DNA of 64,000 nucleotides from Clytia hemisphaerica. Its lineage: Eukaryota > Cnidaria > Hydrozoa > Leptothecata > Clytiidae. The notes below the pieces were generated by a model. The model was not told where the DNA came from and did no database searches. It was given only the letters and a program-made list of their open reading frames with translations. How positions within the stretch are numbered: the stretch's first letter is position 1; every line of letters begins with the position of its first letter. Made by a program: the position numbers and the translations under genes. Shown in pieces: positions 10,866 to 21,003 of the stretch. The stretch lies in contig CACVBU010001235.1 in the NCBI GenBank assembly GCA_902728285.1, positions 1,397,233-1,461,232 of the forward strand, in the 5' to 3' direction.

Positions 10866-12082
10866 TCATCTGGATTTACGGTATACACTTACCGCATTAC
10901 AATCAGTTAGTAAGGTATCATAGCTCGAGTTTTGATTGTTCTTCAAAGCACAAAGTGCTCTGTGGTGGCATTTTCAATCATGTTGCTACCCCCTTTACCA
11001 CAGAACATCCAGACTAGTGGGCAATTGTTAAAAAGTGACAAAATGTATGAATTTACAAGAAGCTTCGTTTGGTCTTCAGATATAAAGTGTTTCTCATTCT
11101 TCGCAAAGCCCTAAGTTTTTGATTTGATTTTTTGCAGAGTTCGGTGACGTAAGGATTAAATTACATCTTGGTATCAATCTTTACACCAAGAAGTTTCACC
11201 ACATCAACGCTCTTGATGTGGCTATTCTCAATAGACAGAGAGAGATTTGCGTTGAAAGTACTAGGATAAATTAATTGAAATTTAGAGGGGTTAGCAACCA
11301 TTGAGTTATGCTTCAACCAATTAAGAACAACACTAAGCTTACGTAAGAGGTTTAAGTTGACCTCGTCAATGTTGGAACCTGATGTTGATAAAGTATTATC
11401 ATCTGCAAAATTTGAAATTTCCTTGATAATATAAAATAGATCATTAATAAAAATATTGAATAACAGAGGTACTAAAATAGACCCATGAGGTACTCCAAGC
11501 AAAATATCAAGCCATGAACTAAGATGAGAACCTGTACGTACCCGATGCTTTCTATTGCTTAAATAACTGTCCATAAGCAGAAAGTTTTGCTAACAAGAGA
11601 TCATGGGGCAGACAATCAAAGGCTTTCGATAAGTCAATTAAGACCGCTCCCACTTTTTTATTATTTGCAATAGCAATCTGCCAATCTCTGATCAAATTCA
11701 AAATGACATGTTGAGTGCTATGACCTTTTCGAAAACCGCACAAAAATTTGGAGAATCTTAGTTCAAAGTGCGCACTTAATTGAATAACAATCAAACGCTC
11801 AAAGATTTTGGATACAACATGGAGTAAACTGATTGGTCTATAATAGACTTTATCGGTTAGTGAGCCTTTAAAACTCGGAATTATGTCTGCAAGTTTTAGC
11901 CTATCTGGAAAAGTTCCAGATACGACACATTTGTAAAAACATGAAGTCAGGAATGGAGCACAGATATTTGCAGCAATCTTAAGCACACGAGTCGGTATAG
12001 TCACACTAACTGATTTTGATTTATTTAGACGTAAAATTGTTTTGAAGACATCAGATTGTTCAACCTGGGAGAAGTCAAACAC
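10866..12082 (-). pseudogene. LINE reverse transcriptase (ORF2 C-terminal part)
   Basis: In order: YRPISLLHVVSKIFERL, QRKGHSTQ-like CGFRKGHSTQHVI, motif A (VLIDLSKAFDCLPHDLLLAK), VPHGSILVPLLFNIFINDL, the catalytic FADDNTL, and LGVKID. Two open segments overlap around 11552-11574 in different frames. A TAA at 11158-11160 interrupts the C-terminal region, which continues with FNPYVTELCKKSNQKLRALR and then, in shifted frames, CPLVWMFCGKGG. The catalytic aspartates are present, so decay is by stops and shifts rather than by active-site loss. Confidence 0.85.
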
Positions 12083-12156
12083 CTCATCTGAGATTTTTTG
12101 AGAAATTATATTTATGATGCTTGGATGTTCTTCGTATTTTTTCAGAGGGTTAGAAT

Positions 12157-13320
12157 TTAGATTTGTGGTTTGACCTTCCCAGGCTGGGATTTCAAGTGTC
12201 TCAGTAATCCTATTAAAATATGAATTAAAAATATCGGCAACCTTCTAATCAGATGTATGTAATACATCATTTTCAAGCAATTGAACTTTTCCTTCTTTGC
12301 TTTTTTGTTTAGCTGAACGACCAAATTTCTCTGCCGCCTATAATTAGCACAATCCTCAGGTATTGTAGTTTTTATTGCCAATGCCTTGAGATGTGAGCGT
12401 TTCATAATTATCTTCCTGAGTTCTTTAGAAACACGGGGTTTATTATTAGCTCTGAGATATTTGGTCTTCAACGGTGCATGCCTATTCAAAATATTGTTAA
12501 AAATATTTTCATATTGGTCATAATTTTCAATATTATTACTAGAAATACACAAATCCAATTCAAATAAGAACTGTTCTTGGTTGAAATTTTTATAATCTCG
12601 ATATTTTACGATTTTTGGAGATAACTTTACAAACGTTGTCTTTAGCATTGTATAAATAAGTCTATGGAAATCGCTTTATGAGTTAGTCAAAATAAGGTCA
12701 ATGCACGTTCCATTTATAGATTTAAAGCAGGTTTTTGAGTTCATGACATTAGCCATGTCATTTAGTTCAAGGAAACGTACCAGCTTAGGATCAGTAGGTT
12801 CAAGGTTAGAATCTCCAATGAAGATGATGTTGTTATAGTCTACTTCATAGAAGTGTATTGCGTCAGATAAAGTATTAAAAAATAAATCTAAGTTTATTCT
12901 ATCTGGCCTATATATGTTAAAAACAAGCAGCTTATCTTTCCTGAGTCTTAGTTCTACCGGAAGAATGTGCAAAGAAGGGTCTAATTTGAAGCTTTTCATG
13001 TGACGTGAAGGAATATTACTTTTCACATAAGTTAAAAGTCCTCCACTATTTGAATCACAATGTATGCGAAAAGGAGGAAAGTGATAGCCCTGAAGGTTAA
13101 AATCAGCACTGGGAAAAGACTCATCAAGTTTAGTTTCTGCTATAGTAATAACATCAAAAGTTTTTTCGACTAAAACTTGTAGATCAGTGAATTTATTTCT
13201 AATCGAGTTAATAATAAGATATGACATAGGTATATTAGAAGGATTTTTCAATTTCAATTTTCTTAAATGTACCATATCAGTGTCATCAGTGCCAACATTA
13301 TCAGAGGATAAACAAACCAT
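12157..13320 (-). pseudogene. LINE endonuclease (EEP) and linker
   Basis: 12676-13320 encodes an exonuclease-endonuclease-phosphatase domain: INSIRNKFTDL, ETKLDESFPSADF, VELRLRKDKLLVFNIYRP, FIGDSNLEP and CFKSINGTCIDLILTN. The usual GDFN is GDSN. A stop follows LILTNS exactly where the terminal SDH motif is expected, and the frame resumes with LIYTMLKTTFVKL in the next segment (12157-12648). A small deletion or shift therefore removed the catalytic His region. The linker carries the RRQRN basic patch usual before the RT. Confidence 0.82.
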
Positions 13321-13342
13321 TTCATCAGCTTCATTCTGGTTT

Positions 13343-13860
13343 TCAGATTCTCAGCAACAATCTTTCAGAAATGAAGAATTTTAAGTTTTGAGCAAGTTTT
13401 GATATTCCGTTACCATTCAAATGTAGTTTCTTTTTAGACAACATATTTTTACCAATATTATTGTGGTTTATCAAGTGTAAATTAAACTTTTCGCAGAATT
13501 TAGACAATATATCATTTTTGAGTTTGACTTCGTCTTTCATATTTTTGGTGGCATTTTTATCATCTCGCACAATGACGTTCGAAATGATCAGTTCATTGTT
13601 GGGGCTAATTTCCATAACCAGGTCTCGAATTCGTTCAAATTTTTTTTACAGCGTCACAGCCAGACGTAATGTCATTAGTTCCGACATGGAGAATTAAATA
13701 CTTTGGTTTCTTTTTAATAAGAATTGGCTTTAAGTAATCAAGCATATCATCAGTATCAGCACCAGGAAAGCTAAGAACAATAGTTCGGGTGGATTTCGTC
13801 GACACGCAGTTTTTTACCAACAATGTTATTTAACATACTATCACCACAGATTACAACTTC
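13343..13860 (-). pseudogene. LINE ORF1 SGNH-hydrolase segment
   Basis: On the minus strand a GDSML block I lies just 5' of a frameshift near 13815. It is followed by SFPGADTDDMLDYLKP and LILHVGTND (block III), then, after a further break, EISPNNELIISNVIVRDD and LHLNGNGISKLAQNL (the position of the catalytic H/N block). This is the SGNH esterase fold found in ORF1 of CR1/L2-type LINEs. The pieces are in different frames. Confidence 0.7.
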
Positions 13861-14063
13861 ATTTCGAACTTTTTCCGATTCCGCTTTTGACTGAGTGTCT
13901 GATTTTCTGTGAATCATCCTTCAACTGCTTCAAACTTGGTTTTTTCTGTGTGTTAGAGATATAAGTGTTGCGTTCGTACTTTTTCTAATTGACCTGTTAG
14001 TTACACTTAAGTCTTTCAGAGGGTCATCGTAAAAATTTATACTTTTGTCAGAAGGAATGTCAT

Positions 14064-14705
14064 TTATGATTCGAGATAAATTGTTTTCATTGTTAATGTC
14101 ATCAATTTGCGAATTTGTACGTCATCCCTTGAGGCATCTTGTGAGCAGATGTAATTATGATTTTCTTTTTGACAATCAGAAGAGAGAGAAATACGTTTAA
14201 TAAGATCCGAATTTTGCTGAATAGCGATTTTCAAGCTTTCTTGTGTGTTTAAAAGTTCCTCTTTTAATAACTTAATAACAACGTCCTTGATCTCAAAATT
14301 TGTCTGATATTTATCAATTTTTCTGTTCAGAATGCCAATACAATCAGTGACATATTTTGTAAAATCAACATAATCATCATGATCAGTCTCGGTAAAAGTC
14401 TGTGTCTGTTCTAAGTCCCCTGAAGGCTCAAAAGGAGGAGCATCTACAGTGAGTAGAGAAAAAGTCACTTTACCCTTTCTTTTGATTTCTTTGATGTGAT
14501 TGATGTTCTTTAGCTTTGACAAACACAAGGTAAAAGAAGCTTCATCATGTTGAAATCTCTTCAAGCTCTCATTCTTTAGAGTGTCAACATCACAAGCTTG
14601 TTTCTTAAACTTTCTGTCTTTGATCAACGATAAAACATTTTCCCAATCACCATTTGTTGATTCAATATGATCATCAATTGTAACATTTACAAGTTTGTCA
14701 GTCAA
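14064..14705 (-). CDS. LINE ORF1 N-terminal region
   Basis: An intact 213-codon frame starting at MTDKLVNVTI. It is charged, with a likely coiled coil around YVTDCIGILNRKIDKYQTNF and LLKEELLNTQESLKIAIQQN. The position immediately upstream of the SGNH segment, same strand, identifies it as the start of ORF1. It resembles the coiled-coil multimerisation region of LINE ORF1 proteins in composition only. Confidence 0.6.
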   Translation of the reverse strand: MTDKLVNVTIDDHIESTNGDWENVLSLIKDRKFKKQACDVDTLKNESLKRFQHDEASFTLCLSKLKNINHIKEIKRKGKVTFSLLTVDAPPFEPSGDLEQTQTFTETDHDDYVDFTKYVTDCIGILNRKIDKYQTNFEIKDVVIKLLKEELLNTQESLKIAIQQNSDLIKRISLSSDCQKENHNYICSQDASRDDVQIRKLMTLTMKTIYLES

Positions 14706-15688
14706 ACAAGTGATAGTTTTATGGACCTACCCGGTTATGAATTTAACACATATATAATTGATATCTACGTTAGCGTGACCATTAAACAATCATTCAGAAC
14801 ACTAATAGTGACGATCTATTAAAATTAGTTGTTTGTTTCTTATAAAAAACTGTTTAGAAAGCAAAATTTCATGCTCTATAAATATTCTTTCATATTAAAA
14901 AAAAACATATATCTCATCAAAAGATTGAGTAATTTGGCTAAGAACATTGATGTATGCTTATTAATAGTGATTCTTATAGATAAAGATGCGTTTATTGAGC
15001 TGAAAAATTCGTTTTTTACAAAAAATTTGTTGAGCCATCTTTTACCTATTTTCATTCAAAAAAATCAGAAAAAATTAATGATCCAATTTTTCACAAAGTC
15101 CAAAAAACCTGTTCTTTAGCCGTTTTTTGGCCCAAATTTGCCTAAAAATTTTTCTTTTCGAAAATCAGGCTCCGTCACATTCGAGGGTTTATAGTTATGC
15201 ATCTTTGTGCAAAAAATCATAAAGAATGAAAGTGCCAACCTCGAGAAAAGCTAATACCTAAGTAATTGATAATATGCTGGTATAAAAATATCGAATTAAA
15301 GTCTGTCCAGATATAATTGGCAGTGGAAACAAGAATGCCTGTAACTTTTGATAGTCAAATATAATTATGGAGATTTTTTTTGCTTGTTTTAGAGAATCAA
15401 AAGCGCTGTATTTGAATGTATTTTTGGTTGAAAAATTCGCGATTTTTATCAGTTAAATTTGCGATTGCAAAAATTGAGCTTTTTTTCTACTTATGCTATA
15501 ACTTTCTTTTTTACACCAGTGGTAGTTCAACCTTAGGTTAAGAAGTTTGTTAAATTTCAAGGCAAACAGAAAAGTCCTTCGGAAGATATGAGACCCGAAA
15601 TACCCCTTGGTAGCACTTTTCTGTGAAATATTGTTTTTGTGAAACGAAAAGGGAGTACAGTTTATTTTTAAAGTGAGTGGAAGCAGAC
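14706..15688. other. AT-rich spacer
   Basis: No gene recognised. It presumably holds the LINE 5' boundary and the promoter region of the alpha-kinase gene. Neither boundary is marked by an obvious repeat. Confidence 0.4.
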
Positions 15689-16973
15689 ATGAGAAATAAA
15701 AAACGACCCGCTGATTGGGATCAGTTGGAGAGTCGGGTAGGAAAGAAAATAACTGGAAAAGAAGATTTGATACCAGCAATTAAAGTCAGCGACATAAATG
15801 TTCAACGAATGTCAACTACACCTACTGGGCGACTAAAGAAATATGAACCTTTAGCCACTAGGGATTTCGTTCCTTTTGAACAGTATTTTGATTTAACCAT
15901 TGAAAACATCAAGAAAGCGTGCGAAAACTATTACAATATGCCTGCAGGCTCTTGTGACGTTCTTGACACGGACAGAGGTCCCTCCTGTACGAGAACGGAC
16001 CAGATAAAAGGAAAGAAGGTTTACCTAGTACGCTTAGATGAAGAACAATCGAAAGGAAATCCCAAGAACCGCCAAATTCCAGCTTCAGTGCCCGCACATC
16101 GTCACCCAAACAATCATGCTGTCGCTACAACCTCCAGACAAGAAATTCCACCTACCAAATACGCTGCTTCAGTTTCAGTAGCCGATCTCCTTCGTGCTGG
16201 AAAACTTGTTAAGAAAGAGCAGCCAACAAAAATTGAATTGGAAGCCTTTAATATTCAATTGCTCATTTGTTGTCGAGAAAGAAAGACTTTCTCGTGGAGG
16301 ATTCCGAGATGCCTACAAAGCAGTTGACCCTTCCGATGGAAGTATTTGGGTTGTCAAAAGGTACCACACTAAAGCCATTGAAAATATGGATTTGGTTGAC
16401 ATGACCTTGGAAGAACATGCACGTAAGCAAGTGCAATTACACAGCTGCGCAAGAAATATGACACAGAAATTTGCTAAAGCTGCCCCAAGTGAATTCGGAG
16501 AGGTATTTTCTTACAGCAAAGTATATTATGGTGAGCTAAAGAAAATACTAATCACGATCGAAAAATACATCAAAGGAGCTTTCACTAAATTTACAAATAA
16601 TGACGGTCAATGTTCTCCCATGCCTCAACTTCCTGATGAAAAAGTTCTACACCTAAAGGCCCAATCGCTAGTCCATTACAGTTTTGAAAAATCGAGGAGA
16701 AATATGATGCTTCTAGATATCCAAGGAAGTGCTTACAGCCTTTATGATCCGGAAATTGCCACGTTTGAACAGTGCGACGAAGATGGCAATTTTTACTTTT
16801 GCACCGGCAATCATTCCAAAAGAGCTATTGTTAAATTTGCGAAACAACAGTCTTGCAATGAGTATTGCTATATGTTGGAATTGCCTGCAATCGATGTGCC
16901 TACTCTCGATTCTTCTAAAGATGAGACGGAGAATGGTGAAGTAAGCGAAAATCAAGCATCAGTTGCTACTTAA
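15689..16973 (+). CDS. Alpha-kinase (MHCK/eEF2K family), one frameshift
   Basis: The first ATG after an in-frame TGA is at 15689. Residues about 40-120 hold a compact module: LTIENIKKACENYY, AGSCDVLDTDRGPSCT, KKVYLVRLDEE. After a low-complexity linker the alpha-kinase domain follows: RGGFRDAYKA (ATP loop), VVKRY (ATP-binding Lys), VYYGELKKI, LLDIQGSAYSLYDPEIAT (catalytic Asp region). It ends with the zinc-binding FCTGNHSKRAIVKF and SCNEYC. The frame shifts by one base between about 16250 and 16290 (FNIQL to FVVEKERLSRGG); otherwise it is open from end to end without introns. Alpha-kinases phosphorylate Ser/Thr in helical segments; the substrate here is unknown. The shift may be a real lesion or an assembly error. 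Confidence 0.82.
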
Positions 16974-17915
16974 CCAGACTGTGTGCTGTTGCTTTGAGTG
17001 TGTTAACTTTTAAAAATTTTTATTCAAGGATTTGTGATTGCTTGGCGTTAACGATCAGGTTTGGGACAAATTTTTATGAAAATTCTGTGAGAATTCTAGC
17101 GTCAGGTCAAGGTGTTAAAATTGAGATTTTAGGAAATGCAAACTCATATTTACTTTATGCGTTAATCTTTTAGGTTAATTTTCAGAAACTTCTTATTTTT
17201 TCTTTTGGTTTGTAGTTCAAAACTTTAAGCTGTTTCCCATTTAGGGAATAGAGTGGGTTCAGTATCCCAAAAACACGTTCTGGCTATTTCCATAGTTCCC
17301 TCGTGTTACTTTTGTTACGTTTGAAAACTTAGAAACAGTCTATAACGGACATAAAAAATGAGACGTTTTCTAGAAACTAGATTATATTTGATATTATCTT
17401 CTAGTTTTTCGCTTTTCGTTGTTTTTTGAAGATTACTATGTTAGGTTACTGGTTTTAACGAGAGAAATTTTTGAGATATTTCTTAGAAGAAAGCGTTGGT
17501 CTTTCAATAATATTGAATTTCACGTTCTAATCTTTCTTTTTTTTTTCACGTTTTATTTTCTGGCTATTTCTCCTCTTTTTGATAAAACCATAGTCCAGCT
17601 TTTTGAATGGAGTTGTTTTCCATCGTGTACGTTTTTCTCCATTTCCTTTCAACGGAGCAAAGGTTTTCCTCTGGATTGTCGAGAGAAAATTCTTGGAAAG
17701 AAAAAAGTTATGTTTAGTAGTTTTTTTATATTTACGTGTATCTCTGCACGCTTTTTAAAAGGGAATTTCCAGAAATCATCAGGCTCCATTTTTGAAAAAA
17801 CCTTCAGTTTTTATCAGGTCTGTTCCCTTATTTTTTTTTTATCTTTTTTTTTCAGTCATATATTGCAAAAACATAAAAAATATTAAATATAACAAAACAA
17901 AAGTATACAGACAAA
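16974..17915. other. 3' flank of alpha-kinase gene, AT-rich
   Basis: T-rich spacer. An open frame at 17419-17886 encodes a Phe-rich product of low-complexity type and is not credible as a protein. Nothing else was recognised. Confidence 0.4.
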
Positions 17916-18170
17916 ATGCAGATGATCACTGTTCAGAAAGTTACTTGTAGACCCATGGGAAACCAACGCAAATATCAACCTGTATGCTCAAGAGACGAGA
18001 TTAACGTAAATGGAAACTTTAGCTTACAAAACATCAAAAACGCTTGTGAAATGTTTTATCAAAAACCACCTGGAAGCTGTGATGTCCTTCTTTCACAACA
18101 AGGCCCCTCTTGTACTAGGGATGAACACTTAGACAGCAGAAGGAACGTTTTCTATATTCGTTTTATGGAC
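17916..18170 (+). CDS. Stand-alone copy of the alpha-kinase N-terminal module
   Basis: The frame starts at MQMITVQKV and encodes FSLQNIKNACEMFYQKPPGS, CDVLLSQQGPSCT and NVFYIRFMDE. This matches the alpha-kinase N-terminal module 2 kb upstream residue for residue at NIK.AC...Y..P.GSCDVL....GPSCTR and the closing Y.R strand. After MDEL the frame becomes AT-rich and loses resemblance. The coding exon therefore probably ends near 18160, or the copy is truncated. No kinase domain follows in the next 1 kb. It is a tandem partial duplicate or the first exon of a separate gene. Confidence 0.6.
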
Positions 18171-18497
18171 GAATTATGGATTATGTCTTATAATTCTTAT
18201 ATTTTGACTATTGTTCATTTCTTATAGTTTGTTTTGCTATTGTAACATCTGAAAAAAAAATTATTTCTTGTCTAGCAATCATTCTTCCACAACAGTACTT
18301 GTTCAAATATAATAGGGCTGAAATTTGTCAGCAAATTCGTGAGATTACAGTGGATTTTTAACGTAGAAAAATTTCTAATATTACTACGACCGTAATATGT
18401 GTAATAACACACGGTTTAGAATAAATACACGCAATTAAAATTTACTTTTTTCCACAATTTGTATTTTAACTTTTAAGTAATACTAATCTCCGAACAG

Positions 18498-18607
18498 ATC
18501 CCGATGCTCCGCTGCATTGGACGCTGCGCTGTAAACCCAATGGCTTCACATTCGCCGGACCCTTTAGAGCAAAGCGTGGTCCTGGCAGAATGGAAGATTT
18601 GTTATGA
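18498..18607 (+). CDS. Possible short exon, GC-rich, unknown
   Basis: A GC-rich island in AT-rich DNA, following a CGAACAG acceptor. It encodes DPDAPLHWTLRCKPNGFTF, AGPFRAKRGPGRMEDLL, then a stop. Composition and lack of stops suggest a terminal coding exon, possibly belonging to the gene at 17916. No matching donor was found, so this stays tentative. Confidence 0.3.
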
Positions 18608-19002
18608 GATTAATGTAATACACACTTTTTTTATAAGAATAGTGATTTTTGGCTGATGGTGAAGTATTCTTAGAAATTTGTCCAAACTGAGGGTGAGATA
18701 TTCTTAGCATATTTTTATTTTTCATACGATTTTTTTAATGAAAAAATATTCTACACAGCTTTTTCAGGAGTGGTCTATTTTAAGGTGATTTTAGAGATTT
18801 TAACCCAATTTTCAACATATATGTTGAAAACACATATGTGACATATGTGTGTCCAGATTTGAAAACGTTCATTCGTAAATACATCTTTGTTAATTGACGT
18901 ATCTTCTGTGTGAAAATTATGCTTTTATATGTTTTATGTTTATAATATGTCGTTTATTTTTTACAGATGAAAAAAATAAGAAATGATTAGAATTAACAGA
19001 AT
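18608..19002. other. AT-rich spacer before transposase pseudogene
   Basis: Contains overlapping ACATATGT palindromes near 18820-18850; no gene recognised. Confidence 0.35.
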
Positions 19003-21003
19003 ATGTCAAATGGTTGGGTTGATGATGGAGAACTTGAAAAGGATCTGAGGTCGTATGTTGGTCGAAACTTAAAAAAGAACTGAAATTCTAGATTATATGA
19101 GAAGAGACTATAATAACTACCACTGGAGTCTACGAACTTTAGCGAGACGATTACAGTACCTGAACATAAGTTACATAGACTACGAAACGCCTGTTGAACG
19201 CGTGAGAGAAATTGTAGAAGGAGAAGTACCAGGGCCTGGTGGACGCCTCGGATATAGGGCTTTAAACCTGAAACTGAGAACCAATCACGATATTAAAGTA
19301 CCAAGGAATGTTGTATATAATGTGTTGTACGAAGTTGATCCTGAGGGTTTAGAAGAAAGAAGGATCGTTAAAAAGGAAAAGAAAGAGAAACGACCATATT
19401 TACCTCGAAAGGTCCGCTGTGGCTTATTTCCCTCGATGGCCATGATAAGCAATGCGGTTATCAAAATTTTACATTTCCATTAGGAGTGTATGGCTGTCTC
19501 GATACATTTTCACGAAAGGTTCTATGTATTTTTGTCTGTTTTTCAAATTCTGACCCAAATGAGATTGGAAGACGCTATCTTAAATAATTGAATGATACCA
19601 GAACGTTTCCTCGTTTTTTGAGAATTGACAGAGGGACAGAAACTGGCAAAATGTGTACGATTCATGCTTACATCAGTGATGGGTTAGGATTATTTGTTGA
19701 CCCGCTTGATTCAATTATGTATGGTCCATCAACAACAAAAAAATATAAGATTTTGGAGAGACTTTCACCATAGAATGGAAACTTTTTTTAAATATCAGCT
19801 TCGTCAGCTGCTTGATGAAAGATCGTATGATCGCATGACCTTCAACAAAGAAAAATCCTAGCGTACGTCTACATTCCGATAATCCAAAGACAGTGTGACG
19901 ACTTTGTCAAGAATTGGAATTCTCATCGGATCAGGAAACAAAAAGATTTGATTCTTCCGACTGGAAACCCAGACCACGTGTTTTCCTTTCCAGAAAGTTA
20001 CGGGGGAACGCAAGAAGGAACAACATCGGCAAATGATTTGCTCGATGAATTTTCCAGACAATCAGGAATATCAAAAGAAATAGACAAGCGAGAGCAAACG
20101 AATTTCAGGGTTGGTCTAAAAAGCAGGGTAGCCAATTGGGGTAGCCAATTGGGCTAGGTTGTGGGGTACCTAAATATTTTACAGACCAGAATAGAAATAC
20201 CGAAAATGAATGCATAGAACCACATTTTACTGACTGATTGATACTTAGATTGATCATGTATGATTCCAAAGATAAACAAAGATATAAATTACCACGTGTT
20301 AATGCACGAGGAGTAAGAAATAGAGCTTCATTAAATTAGAGCTATTTCAAAAGACTTTTTGTCCCTATTATAAGCTGCCATATTTAAAAATTTTGAAAGG
20401 AATTAATTGTTTGAAACATCTAAACATGATTTAAATTAAACAATAGATTCAATAACAAAGGATTGTTAAGATATGACAAGATTAGAGATCATATGGCCCA
20501 AAGGCGATTCCAAAGCTATTATCATCGAATTACAGCTTCACGGAAATAACAATTAAAAACATAAATAAAATATTAAAAACTGTTTTGTATATATTTTTTA
20601 TTCAGGTCTGTAAATTTTCAAACGAAGCCAAGAAGGAAGACAAAATGGCGCCAGGTCTCTTGAGAAGTAACAAAGTTCAGTACCTTTGGAAAAAAGGCTA
20701 TTGTGGCTGAAGTTCGAAAGGAATCTTAAATTTTATTACATGGAACCATTAACAAGATGTTGTAATAGTTATTTCCACATGAAAACAGGTTTCAAATTTC
20801 AATAGTTTAGGCAAAAAGAGGTACCCCATAACCTAGCCCAATTGGCTACCCCATTGGCTACCCTGCTTTTTAGACCAACCCCGAATTTCATGGAACGCCG
20901 ACTTTTAGAACAGTGTGAATATTTTCTTCTCGATCCGGTGGAATTATCTGCTGAATCCGCTAGAAATGCTTATCTTTTTTTAAAACAGAAACCTGGTTTT
21001 TGA
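19003..21003 (+). pseudogene. Integrase-core (rve/DDE) transposase, IS3EU-like, split by a MITE
   Basis: Starts at MSNGWVDDGELEKDLR. After a one-base shift near 19078 come the helix-turn-helix (WSLRTLARRLQYL), GRLGYRALNLKLR and VDPEGLEERR. In a second frame follow the integrase core (LISLDGHDK, FTFPLGVYGCLDTFSRKV, LRIDRGTET, SIMYGPSTTKK) and the tail VYIPIIQRQCDDFVKNWNSH with PTGNPDHVFSFPESYGG. D, D and the HRIR tail follow the pattern of eukaryotic IS3-like integrase-core transposases. Stops lie at 19585-19587 and 19771-19773. The last about 40 codons (RRLLEQCEYFLLDPVELSAE) resume after the MITE at 20108-20881. The IS3EU label is an inference. Confidence 0.78.
20108..20881. mobile_element. 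MITE with 9-bp target duplication
   Basis: The inverted ends are nearly identical for about 60 bp: left GGGTTGGTCTAAAAAGCAGG, with the reverse complement at the right. The target duplication CGAATTTCA flanks both sides (20099-20107 and 20882-20890). Removing the element restores the transposase frame across the site. A 9-bp duplication suggests a Mutator-like parent. No coding sequence was seen inside. Confidence 0.9.

Larger units (their letters stand above)
10866..14705 (-). mobile_element. CR1/L2-like LINE, nearly full length, decayed
   Basis: Reading on the minus strand the order is: charged ORF1 region, SGNH hydrolase segment, EEP endonuclease, linker, reverse transcriptase, RT C-terminal extension. 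The SGNH-type esterase in ORF1 is known from CR1/L2-group LINEs, and the RT has an intact FADD box. Stops and frameshifts break every segment. Coding homology runs to about 10866 in shifted frames (CPLVWMFCGKGG, then NNQNSSYDTLL), so the element is not simply truncated at the last long open frame. I did not find a poly(A) or microsatellite tail or a target duplication. Confidence 0.85.

Noticed and set aside
11158..11160. LINE 3' truncation at the end of the last long RT frame
   Set aside because: Reading past the TAA, the RT C-terminal region continues (FNPYVTELCKKSNQKLRALR and CPLVWMFCGKGG) to about 10866, so it is a stop, not the element's end.
17419..17886. 155-codon Phe-rich open frame
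   Set aside because: Composition reflects T-rich DNA; no domain and no conserved block.
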